A stretch of DNA of 64,000 bases from Chitinophagaceae bacterium (GCA_017307755.1 JAFKGQ010000006.1:186001-250000), one strand, 5' to 3'. Shown: positions 43,856 to 53,359, counted from the stretch's first letter. Numbers and translations: made by a program. The notes: generated by a model from the sequence alone, not told the origin.

Positions 43856-44416
43856 ATGTCAACGATTACAGAACCACGTATAACGCAGATTGGAAAGGAA
43901 CTGAAAGGCGCCCTGGTCGAGCGCATCGATCGCAAGCTCGGGGACCTTACCGACATATTTCATGACAAGGGAGCGCTTCATCAACTGCCTCCTGACAGGG
44001 TGATATACGAAGTCGCTTCCTATTTTCCCGTGCAGCATGATACAGAAGGCGGCCTTTTTTATGGGATCACCTACATACACCCCGGAGTGGTAGGGAATGA
44101 ATATTTTATGACCAAGGGACATTTCCACCGGGTACGCAATCGCGGAGAGTACTATTTTACGATGGAAGGAGAAGGCATGCTGATCCTGATGGACGAGCAA
44201 CGCAAGACATGGGCGGAAAAGATGTACCCCGGCAGCGTGCATTACATTCCAGGTCACGTCGCCCACCGGACGGCCAATACAGGAGATACGGTGCTTTCTT
44301 TCAGCGCCGTCTGGCCTTCCGACGCAGGACATGACTATGCCACCATCAGCGAGGACGGTTTTTCTAAGATATTGGTCAGCCAGGACGGCATCCCGACCCT
44401 GATTGATAACAGATAA
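43856..44416 (+). CDS. Cupin-type glucose-6-phosphate isomerase
   Basis: A 186-residue metal-dependent phosphoglucose isomerase of the archaeal cupin class, interconverting glucose 6-phosphate and fructose 6-phosphate. It is not related to the classical PGI. The metal-binding residues are visible and align with the Pyrococcus enzyme: His89 and His91 in KGHFHR, Glu98 in GEYYF and His137 in HVAHR. The sugar-phosphate site TKGHFH and the GEGMLILMD strand follow the family pattern. It is second in the GntR operon, next to a hexose kinase, so it probably feeds the kinase product into glycolysis. Confidence 0.93.
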   Translation: MSTITEPRITQIGKELKGALVERIDRKLGDLTDIFHDKGALHQLPPDRVIYEVASYFPVQHDTEGGLFYGITYIHPGVVGNEYFMTKGHFHRVRNRGEYYFTMEGEGMLILMDEQRKTWAEKMYPGSVHYIPGHVAHRTANTGDTVLSFSAVWPSDAGHDYATISEDGFSKILVSQDGIPTLIDNR

Positions 44417-44431
44417 TTACTGACACCTGCT

Positions 44432-45373
44432 ATGAATGATGTATACATCGGTATTGACCTCGGAGGTACCCGGATCAAGGCGGGACTGGTAAAGGACGGC
44501 GTAATCCTGGACAAACAGATGATATCCTCACAGTCCGCTACAGGGCTGGCATCCAGTTTGCCCGCAGTCAGGTCGTTGATCGACGGGATGTTGCATACAC
44601 ATGCAGACGCAGGACAACTGAAAGGGATTGCCATTGGCTTTGCCGGACTGGTGGACCCCGTCCGGCGGAAGATCCTTAGCACAAACGATAAATATAATGA
44701 CGCGCTGGACCTCGATCTGGACGGATGGATACGATCCAACTGGAATGTCGGGTGGTATATAGACAACGACGCACGGCTGGCCGCCGTGGGGGAATGGCGA
44801 TATGGAGCAGGCCGCGGCGTCGACGACCTCGTCGTTATGACCATCGGCACAGGCATCGGGACTGCCGTCATATCCGGCGGACAGGTGCTGCGCGGCAAAC
44901 ACTTTCAGGCCGGCTGCCTGGGAGGCCATATTTCTATCCAATATAAAGGACGACTCTGTAATTGCGGGAACCGCGGATGCGTGGAAACATATGCGGCCAC
45001 CTGGAGTCTGCAGCAACGGATTGCCGCCGATCCCTCGTATCCCGGCAGCAGCCTTTCACATGCGGCAGTCATAGACTTTGCAACATTGTTCGCCGCCGCA
45101 GCCGCGGGTGACAGTCTTGCCCGCACCTATCTGGATGACTGCATGGAAGCCTGGGGCACAGCAGTAGTCAACCTTATCCATGCCTACGATCCTGAGATCG
45201 TCGTCATCGGCGGTGGCGTAATGTCCAGCGCAGATCTCATTCTGCCGGGCATCAGGGAGTACGTCCACAAACACGCATGGACACCATGGGGTAAAGTAGA
45301 CATCCGGGCCTCGTCCCTGCTGAACGACGCAGGCATCTATGGCGCCGTCTATGCCCTGCAGCACTCCCTGTAA
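44432..45373 (+). CDS. ROK-family sugar kinase (glucokinase-like)
   Basis: A 313-residue ROK kinase that phosphorylates a hexose such as glucose or mannose with ATP. The ATP loop DLGGTRIKAG is at 9-18, the catalytic Asp113 is in DNDARLAAVGE, and the structural zinc site is His166 with Cys176, Cys178 and Cys183 (CNCGNRGC). The adenosine motif is VVIGGGVM. It lies 15 bp after the cupin isomerase and 38 bp before the mannose-6-phosphate isomerase gene, which suggests that its product is glucose 6-phosphate or mannose 6-phosphate. It has no signal peptide. Confidence 0.94.
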   Translation: MNDVYIGIDLGGTRIKAGLVKDGVILDKQMISSQSATGLASSLPAVRSLIDGMLHTHADAGQLKGIAIGFAGLVDPVRRKILSTNDKYNDALDLDLDGWIRSNWNVGWYIDNDARLAAVGEWRYGAGRGVDDLVVMTIGTGIGTAVISGGQVLRGKHFQAGCLGGHISIQYKGRLCNCGNRGCVETYAATWSLQQRIAADPSYPGSSLSHAAVIDFATLFAAAAAGDSLARTYLDDCMEAWGTAVVNLIHAYDPEIVVIGGGVMSSADLILPGIREYVHKHAWTPWGKVDIRASSLLNDAGIYGAVYALQHSL

Positions 45374-45411
45374 ACCTTACGATATCGAATACTTACTTAA
45401 GCATAAAAACA

Positions 45412-47181
45412 ATGCAGATGCATGACTTTGTTCCTAATTACGATAAATCTCCTTTTATAAAGGTCCGCCAGCAGAATATCACTTGCGGGGAAGGATGGAC
45501 ATCCGTCTGCACCCTCATCCGTCAACATCTGTCCGACATAAGATCAACCCGGCAGGTCATAGCGCTGGAATGCTATACGGGTATTGACGATGAAGAAGTG
45601 ATAGACAGCCTTCGAGCCGGACTGGAAGGCAGTTTTATCCACACTAAAGACTTCATGCTGCCGGAAAAGGATATCCGGGAAATGATACATCCCGACGTTA
45701 CCGATGACGCAATTTTTGGATATATCACCAGACTGGACTTACATGACTTTTTCGATCCGTCGGCTCCTGCCAGGGTCGCGCAGGAAGTGGCACAGATGAC
45801 AGGCGCCGTGTTTATCTATGGCCCCGGAGCAACCTTGCTGGCCCCCCGAACAGACCTGCTGGTGTATTTCGACATGACACGCTGGGAAGGACAGCTGCGC
45901 CAACGTCGCGGAGAAGTATCCAATCTCGGCGTCAACAACAGGGGTAGCAAAGCCTCCCTGCAATACAAACAGGCCTATTTTGTGGACTGGCGCGTATGCG
46001 ACAAACATAAACGCACCCTCATGGATCGCTGGGACTTGGTCGTGGACACAGTACAAAAAGATCATCCGAAGATCGTCTCCGGCAAAGCTTATAATCAGGC
46101 GCTGCAACAGACAGCCCATCAGCCCTTCCGCGTAGTCCCCTTCTTTGACCCCGGCCCCTGGGGCGGACAATGGATGAAAAAATACTGCGGCCTGGATAAA
46201 AACACCCGGAACTTCGCCTGGTGCTTTGATGGCGTACCCGAAGAAAATAGCCTGCTGCTGCAGTTCAATGATATCCTCTTTGAAACCCCTTCGATCAACC
46301 TCGTATTCGCCTGGCCCAAAGATTTGCTGGGAGGGCCCGTCGAAGCCCGTTTCGGCGCCGAATTCCCGATACGCTTTGACTTCCTCGATACGATGGATGG
46401 AGGCAACCTGAGCCTCCAGGTACACCCCACCAACGAATACATCCGCGAAAAATTCGGTATGACCTACACACAGGACGAAAGCTATTACATGCTGGACGCA
46501 GGTGACGACGCCTGTGTCTATCTCGGTCTGCAGGAAGGCATCGAGCCGGGCCGGATGATCGCCGAGCTTAGACAAGCCCAGGAAGAAGGACAGCCTTTCA
46601 CCGCGGAGAAATTCGTTGAAAAAATACCCGTAAAAAAACACGACCATGTACTGATCCCCGCCGGCACAGTCCATTGCTCGGGCAAGAACAGCATGGTGCT
46701 GGAGATCAGCGCTACGCCTTATATTTTCACATTCAAGCTTTGGGACTGGGGCCGTATGGGCCTCGACGGCAAACCCAGACCGATCAATATCGATCATGGC
46801 AAAAAGGTCATCGACTGGAGCCGCACCAGCCGCTGGACACGGGAGCACCTGTACAACACGGTTGTACCTATCGCCGAAGGCGACGGCTGGCGGGAAGAAC
46901 GGACAGGGCTATACGAGACGGAATTCATCGAGACAAGACGCCACTGGTTCAGTAAGCCCGTGCGCCATACTACCAACGGCAGCGTCAACGTGCTGAACCT
47001 CGTGGAAGGCAGAGAAGCCATCGTGGAAAGCCCCACAGGAGCCTTCGATCCCCTGATCGTACATTATGCCGAAACCTTTATTATCCCCGATGCAGTCGGC
47101 GAATATACTATTCGCCCCCACGGCGACAGCAAAGGAAAGACCTGCGCGACCATCAAAGCCTACGTCAGATTCAGATCATAA
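45412..47181 (+). CDS. manA: Class I mannose-6-phosphate isomerase with N-terminal extension
   Basis: A 589-residue enzyme. The C-terminal half (from about 240) is a type I phosphomannose isomerase with the zinc ligands in GNLSLQVHPTNEYI and the downstream His in PAGTVHCSG. It converts mannose 6-phosphate to fructose 6-phosphate. The first 240 residues resemble a uridine-kinase-like fold (VIALECYTGIDDEEVIDSL, LLVYFDMTRWEGQLRQRRGE), but the P-loop lysine is missing, so the domain is probably not an active kinase. This long form recurs in Bacteroidota and Firmicutes. It lies between the ROK kinase and a small PMI-type cupin. The start is one of two nearby ATGs (45412 or 45418). Confidence 0.88.
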   Translation: MQMHDFVPNYDKSPFIKVRQQNITCGEGWTSVCTLIRQHLSDIRSTRQVIALECYTGIDDEEVIDSLRAGLEGSFIHTKDFMLPEKDIREMIHPDVTDDAIFGYITRLDLHDFFDPSAPARVAQEVAQMTGAVFIYGPGATLLAPRTDLLVYFDMTRWEGQLRQRRGEVSNLGVNNRGSKASLQYKQAYFVDWRVCDKHKRTLMDRWDLVVDTVQKDHPKIVSGKAYNQALQQTAHQPFRVVPFFDPGPWGGQWMKKYCGLDKNTRNFAWCFDGVPEENSLLLQFNDILFETPSINLVFAWPKDLLGGPVEARFGAEFPIRFDFLDTMDGGNLSLQVHPTNEYIREKFGMTYTQDESYYMLDAGDDACVYLGLQEGIEPGRMIAELRQAQEEGQPFTAEKFVEKIPVKKHDHVLIPAGTVHCSGKNSMVLEISATPYIFTFKLWDWGRMGLDGKPRPINIDHGKKVIDWSRTSRWTREHLYNTVVPIAEGDGWREERTGLYETEFIETRRHWFSKPVRHTTNGSVNVLNLVEGREAIVESPTGAFDPLIVHYAETFIIPDAVGEYTIRPHGDSKGKTCATIKAYVRFRS

Positions 47182-47194
47182 ACCTATTAAGCAT

Positions 47195-47584
47195 ATGAGC
47201 AAATACGTAACAAAACACATCCCGGACCAAAAGCCCCCGGTGGCCTTTGTATCCAGACCCTGGGGTAGTTTCAAACAGTTCGCCTTCAACGAAGATTGCA
47301 CAGTAAGCCTGATGCAGGTGTTGCCGGGCCAGCGTTTAAGTCTCCAGTCCCATACAGGAAGGGCGGAATTATGGATCGTCCTGGACGACGGAGCCCTGGT
47401 CCAGGTAGGCGATGACATCCGCGAATACCGCGCAGGAGAAGAGATCTGGATCCCCGCTAATGAACGGCATCGTCTGTCCTGCCCGGGTAATCAGCCTATC
47501 CGCGTGCTCGAAGTCGCTTTCGGCAACTGGCAGCAGGACGATATACAGCGGTACCAGGACGATTATCAACGTAATGAGCCATAA
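47195..47584 (+). CDS. Small cupin, type II mannose-6-phosphate isomerase-like
   Basis: A 129-residue single-domain cupin that corresponds to the C-terminal isomerase domain of bifunctional mannose-1-phosphate guanylyltransferase/phosphomannose isomerases, without the nucleotidyltransferase part. It contains PGQRLSLQSHTGRAELWIVL, EYRAGEEIWIPANERHRL and the closing DIQRYQDDYQR typical of that domain. I start at ATG 47195, 13 bp after the class I isomerase stop; upstream in-frame codons overlap that gene. Two PMI-type proteins side by side is an odd redundancy. It may isomerise another hexose phosphate. Confidence 0.85.
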   Translation: MSKYVTKHIPDQKPPVAFVSRPWGSFKQFAFNEDCTVSLMQVLPGQRLSLQSHTGRAELWIVLDDGALVQVGDDIREYRAGEEIWIPANERHRLSCPGNQPIRVLEVAFGNWQQDDIQRYQDDYQRNEP

Positions 47585-47607
47585 TTCCATCACTATTGTA
47601 TTGCCAT

Positions 47608-48963
47608 ATGAATTTTACAACCCGCACCAATTACATCTGTTTCGCCGTAGCCCTGGGGGGTCTGCTGTTCGGCTTCGACACCGCTGTCATATCCGGAGTA
47701 GCCGGATTTGTAAAGATCCGGTTTGCACTGAACGCCGTATCCGAAGGCTGGCTGGTCAGTTGCGGCCTCCTGGGCTCCATCATTGGCGTGATTGCCACCG
47801 GTGCGCTCAGTGACCGCCTCGGAAGACGAAAAGCTATTTTACTGGCGGGCGCGATGTTCCTGCTCTCTGCTGTAGGATGCGGACTCGCACCCTCCTTCCA
47901 CTGGCTGGTGGCCGCACGGATGGCCGGTGGCATCGGCGTCGGCATGGCTTCCGTCATTGCCCCCATGTATATTACAGAATTTGCGCCGGCTGACCGGCGC
48001 GGACGTATGGTGGCGTATTACCAGTTGGCGATTACCCTTGGCATACTATTGGCCTACCTCTCCAATGCAGCTATACTCGGCCTCGCGACACCTGATGCAG
48101 GCCCGCTGCTGGCCGAACCATGGCGCGGTATGCTCATCGTCATGAGTATCCCCTCCATCTTATTTCTCCTGCTGCTGATCCGGATACCGGAAAGCCCCCG
48201 ATGGCTGGTAGCCACAGGCAGAGAGCAGGAAGCAAGAAGAGTGCTGCAAACCGTGCGGCCCGCGACAACGGCAGACAAAGAGTTGGAAGATATCACACAG
48301 GCAAAAAAAAGATCCGCTGCCCGTAGTATGTCCCTCCTGCATCCATCCCTTCGTATCCCCCTTCTCATCGGCATAGTACTGGCCATACTACAGCAGTTCT
48401 CCGGCATCAACGCGGTGATCTATTACGGTCCCGAGATCTTCCGCTCAGCCGGCCTCAACAACGGCAATGCCCTGCTGTTCCAGGTGATCATCGGGACAGT
48501 AAACCTGCTTTCTACCTTCATCGCCATCGCCTATGCCGATAAATACGGCCGGAAGTTCCTCCTGAAGATGGGACTCATAGGTATGATCATCGCCCTCGTC
48601 GGCTGCGGGACGCTCTTTTACACAGGACATACCCAGGGATGGACCCTGCTGATCCTGATGCTGATCTATATCACCTGCTTCGCCTGTTCCATAGGCCCTG
48701 TCACCTGGATCATGATCAACGAGATATTCCCTACCCATGTACGCGTCAAAGCCGTGACAGTCTGCACGCTTTCACTGTGGGCCGCCGTATGGCTGGTCGG
48801 CCAGTTCTTTCCCTGGCTCCTGGAAAAAGCCGGACCCGCATTCACATTCTGGGCATTCGCATTATTCAGCGGGATCAATCTGCTGTTTAGTCTCACAGTA
48901 GTAAAGGAAACGAGCGGTAAGACCCTTGAAGAAATGGATACAGCCTTCGCGGCCCCTCATTGA
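47608..48963 (+). CDS. MFS sugar porter
   Basis: A 451-residue 12-TM inner-membrane sugar transporter of the sugar porter family, probably a proton symporter. The signatures are clear: GGLLFGFDTAVISG in TM1, DRLGRRKAI in loop 2-3, PESPRWLVATGREQ between TM6 and TM7, and QQFSGINAVIYYGPEIF in TM7. I start at ATG 47608 (MNFTTRTNY). It sits in the middle of the GntR operon between the isomerases and the glycosidase-like protein, so it would bring the released monosaccharide into the cell for the ROK kinase. Confidence 0.94.
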   Translation: MNFTTRTNYICFAVALGGLLFGFDTAVISGVAGFVKIRFALNAVSEGWLVSCGLLGSIIGVIATGALSDRLGRRKAILLAGAMFLLSAVGCGLAPSFHWLVAARMAGGIGVGMASVIAPMYITEFAPADRRGRMVAYYQLAITLGILLAYLSNAAILGLATPDAGPLLAEPWRGMLIVMSIPSILFLLLLIRIPESPRWLVATGREQEARRVLQTVRPATTADKELEDITQAKKRSAARSMSLLHPSLRIPLLIGIVLAILQQFSGINAVIYYGPEIFRSAGLNNGNALLFQVIIGTVNLLSTFIAIAYADKYGRKFLLKMGLIGMIIALVGCGTLFYTGHTQGWTLLILMLIYITCFACSIGPVTWIMINEIFPTHVRVKAVTVCTLSLWAAVWLVGQFFPWLLEKAGPAFTFWAFALFSGINLLFSLTVVKETSGKTLEEMDTAFAAPH

Positions 48964-48995
48964 CTCCTATTTACTGACATAATAAAACGATTGTT

Positions 48996-51575
48996 ATGAT
49001 ATCACGTAAGGCTCTTCAAAATTGTTTCGCGACAGGTCTTCTCCTGTCCGCCCTCTCCTCTTCCGCCCAGGAACCAATGTCTATCGATCACCGCTACAGC
49101 CCGCCCTGGTGGCAAACCCTGGTCTGCCTGCCCGACGATCCCGTCAAGACCCTTGTAGGCAAAGAAGGCCAGGTCTTCGGCGACTACGATTACAAAGGCC
49201 CCCGCAATTTCTCCTTTTCTATCCATTTCGACAGCAGACAGCCATCCGTCTGGAAACAACAGACCCTGCCCTCAGCCCTCGTCCCCATGACGATCACGGA
49301 AAAGCAGGCAGGCGTCATCGGCATTACTGAAAAAACTTTCCTGGAGATCCCGGGCGCGCCCCTATTGAACAGCATCCAACGATATGACAGCCGCCGGGTT
49401 GAAATGAACTGGAGCACCCCCCGGCAACCCTGTGATTCGGCCTTCTATGATGTGGCCTATGGCAAGAAAGGCCTGTCCGGAGAAGGCATCGTGGAATTCC
49501 ATATCAGGGTGCAGCCCGGAGCCACCTACCAGGCCACGCTGGGTTTCTGCGAAGGCAAATACGAAACAGCCGGCATCCGCACAATGCGTATTTATACAGA
49601 AGGTGGCGCACAGATGGACATCGACCCCGTTGCCGACTTTGGAGCGCATGTGCCCGGCACATACACACTCAAAGCTACCGACGCAGACAAAGACGGCATA
49701 CTGACGATCGTAGTCAGCAACAGACCGGGCGCAAAGGACCGGGATGCCATCGTCAATGGCCTCTGGCTCTTCAATGGCGCCGTGCCGCCGGCAGCATCGA
49801 TCATTACCGGAAAAGAAAATAAACACGCAGCGCTGTATGCACGCTGCGCATATGTGGATATGCCCCAACGCCGCTATCACGACCTGGTCACGCTGCATAA
49901 TACGGACGCCAAAACTTCGGTTTTCTATCCTGTCATCCGCTATAAGGGCATTGAAACCCTCACACAGGAAGGCAAGGATATACGGATAGGACGCGAGACG
50001 GTGATCAACACAGGCCTGCCCATCGACTCCGTCTCCAGCGACACCGCCGGCAGCTATACCATCCACTTACACCCCGTTACACTAAAGGCAAATACTACGA
50101 CCCGGCTGGCCCTCACCGTAAGCAGGTTCTTCCCCGCAGGGACACACTACCAGCCCGATGTAGCCACGGCTGCAGCCCAGGCGTCCAGGACCATCGCCTG
50201 GTGGCAGCAACACTGTCCTTCCGCAACGGCCATCACAGTCCCCGACAACGGTATACAATCTATCGTTCAATCCTCTCTGCGCAACATATTCCAGGCAAGG
50301 GATATTCGCAAAGGCAATAAATCCTTCCATGTCGGCCCCACCATCTACAGGGGTCTGTGGCTCGCGGACGGCAGCTACCTGCTGGAACTGGCCACCATGC
50401 TGGGCTATACAAAGGACGTTCGCAGCTGCATAGATTATCTCACTCACTACCAGTTGCCCGGCGGCGGATTCGAAATGATCGAGACTTTCCATAAGGAAAA
50501 TGGCCTGGTGATGTTCATGCTCACCCGGCATGCCATGCTGACACAGGACAAAGCCTGGCTAAAAGCCAACTGGAACGTCATCCAGGGCTGCATACGCCGT
50601 ATCAATTACCTCCGCTCGCTCGCCCTGCGGGACAGTACAAAACCCTACTACGGACTACTGCCCAACGGTAACGTCGACGGCGGCATCCAGCACGGCAACG
50701 ACTATTCCAACACGGAATACTGCCTGGCAGGTATGCGATGGGCCATCCAGGGAGCCAAATGGCTGGACAGACAGTCGGAGGCAGTCGAATGGCAACGATA
50801 CTACGATACCCTGTACGGAAATTTTCTGGCCAGGGCGGTAAAAGACGTACGCAAGGATGAATTCGGCAACCCCTATCTGCCCGTGATGATCAACAACGAA
50901 CAAAATCAGCTGCCCCAGCGCGGACAATGGGCCTTCTGTCAAAGCGTCTACCCGGGACAGATATACGACAATGACTCCGTAGCCCGCCGTATGGCAAAAG
51001 CCACCGTCGACATGCTCGCTTCCCATAAGGAGGAAGGCCTCGTGCTCACCACAGGCTGGATGGACGGCGGCCTCTGGACCTATTTCACCTCTTTCTACGC
51101 GCACGCCCTTCAATGGTTCGGCGAAGGCAGACAGGTCCCCCAATTGCTCTACGACTTCGGCAACCACTCCTCCCCCACCATGGTATGGCGGGAAGAGCAA
51201 AAACCACAGGGCAAAGGCAATGATGAGGTAGGTGATATGCCGCACAATTGGGCCAGCGCGGAATTCATCCGCACCGTAGTCCATATGATCCAGCTGGACC
51301 ATGGGAAGGACCTGCACTTGTTCGAAAGCATGCCCGCCCAATGGGCCAGACCCGGCGCCGTCACCGCTTTAAAAGCAATCCACACTCCTTTCGGACGGAT
51401 GGACCTGCGCTTCGCCGTACGCAAGGACGGCAAGTCCGCCAGCCTGCACCTGGCATTCCTGGACAAGACAGCCTTGCCGGAAAATATCAGGATCTATAAC
51501 AAGAGCTGGCTGGGCAGCGACGACGTGCAGACCATACAACCACGCAGCATTATCGATACGGAAATACTTTTTTAG
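48996..51575 (+). CDS. Exported six-hairpin glycosidase-like protein with malectin-like domain
   Basis: An 859-residue exported protein of no family I can name. After a signal peptide (1-25, ending SSSAQ) comes an N-terminal beta region. A malectin-like sugar-binding domain at about 135-262 (GTYTLKATDADKDGILTIVV, INGLWLFN-type strands) follows. A helical toroid of the (alpha/alpha)6 glycosidase type runs from about 405, with YRGLWLADGSYLLELATMLGY, LPGGGFEMIETFHKENG, YSNTEYCLAGMRWAIQGAKW and TGWMDGGLWTYFTSFYAHAL. A small C-terminal beta domain ends it. Several conserved-looking acids line these helices, but no catalytic pair is proven. It is 2 bp before the glycosylasparaginase gene, so it may act on the same glycans. 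This is a good candidate for a new GH family. Confidence 0.7.
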   Translation: MISRKALQNCFATGLLLSALSSSAQEPMSIDHRYSPPWWQTLVCLPDDPVKTLVGKEGQVFGDYDYKGPRNFSFSIHFDSRQPSVWKQQTLPSALVPMTITEKQAGVIGITEKTFLEIPGAPLLNSIQRYDSRRVEMNWSTPRQPCDSAFYDVAYGKKGLSGEGIVEFHIRVQPGATYQATLGFCEGKYETAGIRTMRIYTEGGAQMDIDPVADFGAHVPGTYTLKATDADKDGILTIVVSNRPGAKDRDAIVNGLWLFNGAVPPAASIITGKENKHAALYARCAYVDMPQRRYHDLVTLHNTDAKTSVFYPVIRYKGIETLTQEGKDIRIGRETVINTGLPIDSVSSDTAGSYTIHLHPVTLKANTTTRLALTVSRFFPAGTHYQPDVATAAAQASRTIAWWQQHCPSATAITVPDNGIQSIVQSSLRNIFQARDIRKGNKSFHVGPTIYRGLWLADGSYLLELATMLGYTKDVRSCIDYLTHYQLPGGGFEMIETFHKENGLVMFMLTRHAMLTQDKAWLKANWNVIQGCIRRINYLRSLALRDSTKPYYGLLPNGNVDGGIQHGNDYSNTEYCLAGMRWAIQGAKWLDRQSEAVEWQRYYDTLYGNFLARAVKDVRKDEFGNPYLPVMINNEQNQLPQRGQWAFCQSVYPGQIYDNDSVARRMAKATVDMLASHKEEGLVLTTGWMDGGLWTYFTSFYAHALQWFGEGRQVPQLLYDFGNHSSPTMVWREEQKPQGKGNDEVGDMPHNWASAEFIRTVVHMIQLDHGKDLHLFESMPAQWARPGAVTALKAIHTPFGRMDLRFAVRKDGKSASLHLAFLDKTALPENIRIYNKSWLGSDDVQTIQPRSIIDTEILF

Positions 51576-51577
51576 AT

Positions 51578-52615
51578 ATGAAAGCCGACAGAAGAACCTT
51601 TTTACGGGCGGCAGCAGTAAGCTCTGCTGCTGCCCTCTCCGGCAAACCCCTGTCAGCCGGCCCTCTCCGGCAGACAGACCCTACGGGCTCCCCCCTCGTG
51701 GTTTCCACCTGGGCCTTTGGCCAGACAGCCAATAAAGGCGCATGGGAAGTATTACGCAAGGACGGCCTGGCACTGGACGCCGTGGAGGCCGGGGTCAGGA
51801 TCCCGGAAGCCGACCCCACCAACCAGACCATCGGCCTGGGCGGTCTGCCCGACCGGGATGGACGTGTCACACTGGATGCCTGTATCATGGACCACCAGTA
51901 TAACTGCGGTTCCGTCATGTGCCTGGAACATATCGTTCACGCCATCTCCGTAGCCCGACTGGTCATGGAAAAGACACCACACATCGTCCTGGCCGGCGAA
52001 GGAGCCCTCCGGTTCGCGCTGGCCAACGGATTTCAGAAAGAGAACCTCCTGACACCCGAAAGCGAGAAAGCCTGGAAAGAATGGCTGAAAACCGCCAACT
52101 ACCATCCGGAGATCAATATCGAGAACAGACTGTATGACAAACAGCACGACCCCATGCCCGGCGGACCCGGTAATCATGACACCATCGGTATGCTTGCCAG
52201 AGATAGTCAGGGACGGCTCAGCGGGGCTTGCACCACCAGCGGTCTGGCATACAAAATGCACGGCCGCGTAGGCGACTCCCCGATCATCGGAGCAGGCCTC
52301 TATGTAGACAACGAGGTCGGCGCCGCTACCGCATCCGGCGTAGGTGAAGAGGTCATCCGCATCGTGGGATCCCACCTGGTCGTGGAACTCATGCGTCAGG
52401 GCCACAGCCCGGAAGAAGCCTGCCGCGAGGCAGTCAACCGTATCGTCAGCCGTAATCCCCAACGGTCGCGCTCGATCCAAGTGGGTTTCGTAGCCCTGAA
52501 CAAACAAGGCGAATACGGCGGCTACAGCTTGCAGCCAGGCTTCGTATATTCCGTCACCGGCAACAATATCGACCGGGTCTTCCCGGCAAAAAATTATTAC
52601 TCATCAAATACATAA
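51578..52615 (+). CDS. N4-(beta-N-acetylglucosaminyl)-L-asparaginase (glycosylasparaginase)
   Basis: A 345-residue Ntn-hydrolase that splits the GlcNAc-asparagine bond of N-glycoproteins. A twin-arginine-type signal is present (DRRTFLRAAAVSSAAALS), implying export to the periplasm. The self-cleavage site is GNHDT, with the new N-terminal nucleophile Thr202 after Asp201. The substrate-binding segment GRVGDSPIIGAGLYVDNEVG is nearly the family consensus. Flavobacterial glycosylasparaginase has the same build. It lies 2 bp after the glycosidase-like gene and 3 bp before CutC. It is the strongest clue that the operon handles N-glycan remains. Confidence 0.94.
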   Translation: MKADRRTFLRAAAVSSAAALSGKPLSAGPLRQTDPTGSPLVVSTWAFGQTANKGAWEVLRKDGLALDAVEAGVRIPEADPTNQTIGLGGLPDRDGRVTLDACIMDHQYNCGSVMCLEHIVHAISVARLVMEKTPHIVLAGEGALRFALANGFQKENLLTPESEKAWKEWLKTANYHPEINIENRLYDKQHDPMPGGPGNHDTIGMLARDSQGRLSGACTTSGLAYKMHGRVGDSPIIGAGLYVDNEVGAATASGVGEEVIRIVGSHLVVELMRQGHSPEEACREAVNRIVSRNPQRSRSIQVGFVALNKQGEYGGYSLQPGFVYSVTGNNIDRVFPAKNYYSSNT

Positions 52616-52618
52616 TAT

Positions 52619-53350
52619 ATGCAACCAGCAGCCCTGGAGATCTGTGCCTTCCATCTTGTTTCCTGCCAGATAGCCGAACGATGCGGCGCCGTCCGCGTAG
52701 AATTGTGCGATAACCCCATAGAAGGAGGCACTACACCCAGCTACGGTATGATCCGTAAAGTAAGAGAAATGGTCGCTATCCGGTTGTACCCTATCCTGCG
52801 GCCCAGATCAGGCAACTATTATTATAGCGATGAAGAATTCGATATCCTCAGAGAAGATATCCGTATATGCAGAGAATTAGGCTGCGACGGCATCTCCGTA
52901 GGCATCTCGAAAATAAATGCGGAAATAGATACCGAAAGACTCAAAAAAGTAGTTGAATGGGCAGGCCCCATGGGCGTCACCTGCAACCGGGTATTCGATT
53001 GCGCGCCTGACCCCTTCCGCGCACTGGAAGACATCATCAGCTGCGGCTGCGAACGTCTCCTCACCTCCGGCCTGCAAAGCGCGGCCCCTTCCGCAGCGCC
53101 CCTGCTCCATCAACTCGTCGGACAAGCCGGCTCCCGCATCAGCATCATGCCCGGCGCCGGTGTAAACTCCCGTAACATCGCCATGCTGCGACAGACGACA
53201 GGGGCCCATGAATTTCACGCTTCCGCCCGAATGACAGCCCCCAATCCTGTCACCTATATCAATACGGCAGTCAATGATTATGGCAACCTCTATCTTGCCG
53301 ACGAGACGGAAGTAACCGCCATGATCACAGCGCTGCGATCAACAAGCTAG
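52619..53350 (+). CDS. cutC: CutC family TIM-barrel protein
   Basis: A 243-residue protein of the CutC family, a TIM barrel of uncertain function historically linked to copper tolerance. The usual landmarks are present: LEICAFHLVSCQIAERCGAV, RVELCDNPIEGGTTPSYGMI, LRPRSGNYYYSDEEF and the late GAGVNSRNIAMLRQTTGAHEFH. Nothing else around it concerns copper. It lies 3 bp after the glycosylasparaginase gene, an association that I recall as recurrent in Bacteroidota, and points to a role in glycan or aspartylglucosamine metabolism. This reading is inference. Confidence 0.92.
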   Translation: MQPAALEICAFHLVSCQIAERCGAVRVELCDNPIEGGTTPSYGMIRKVREMVAIRLYPILRPRSGNYYYSDEEFDILREDIRICRELGCDGISVGISKINAEIDTERLKKVVEWAGPMGVTCNRVFDCAPDPFRALEDIISCGCERLLTSGLQSAAPSAAPLLHQLVGQAGSRISIMPGAGVNSRNIAMLRQTTGAHEFHASARMTAPNPVTYINTAVNDYGNLYLADETEVTAMITALRSTS

Positions 53351-53359
53351 TTTTTTATT

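Noticed and set aside
45739..46848. Minus-strand open frame of 369 aa opposite the mannose-6-phosphate isomerase
   Set aside because: It has no recognisable domain, lies inside a well-supported operon, and its start is arbitrary.
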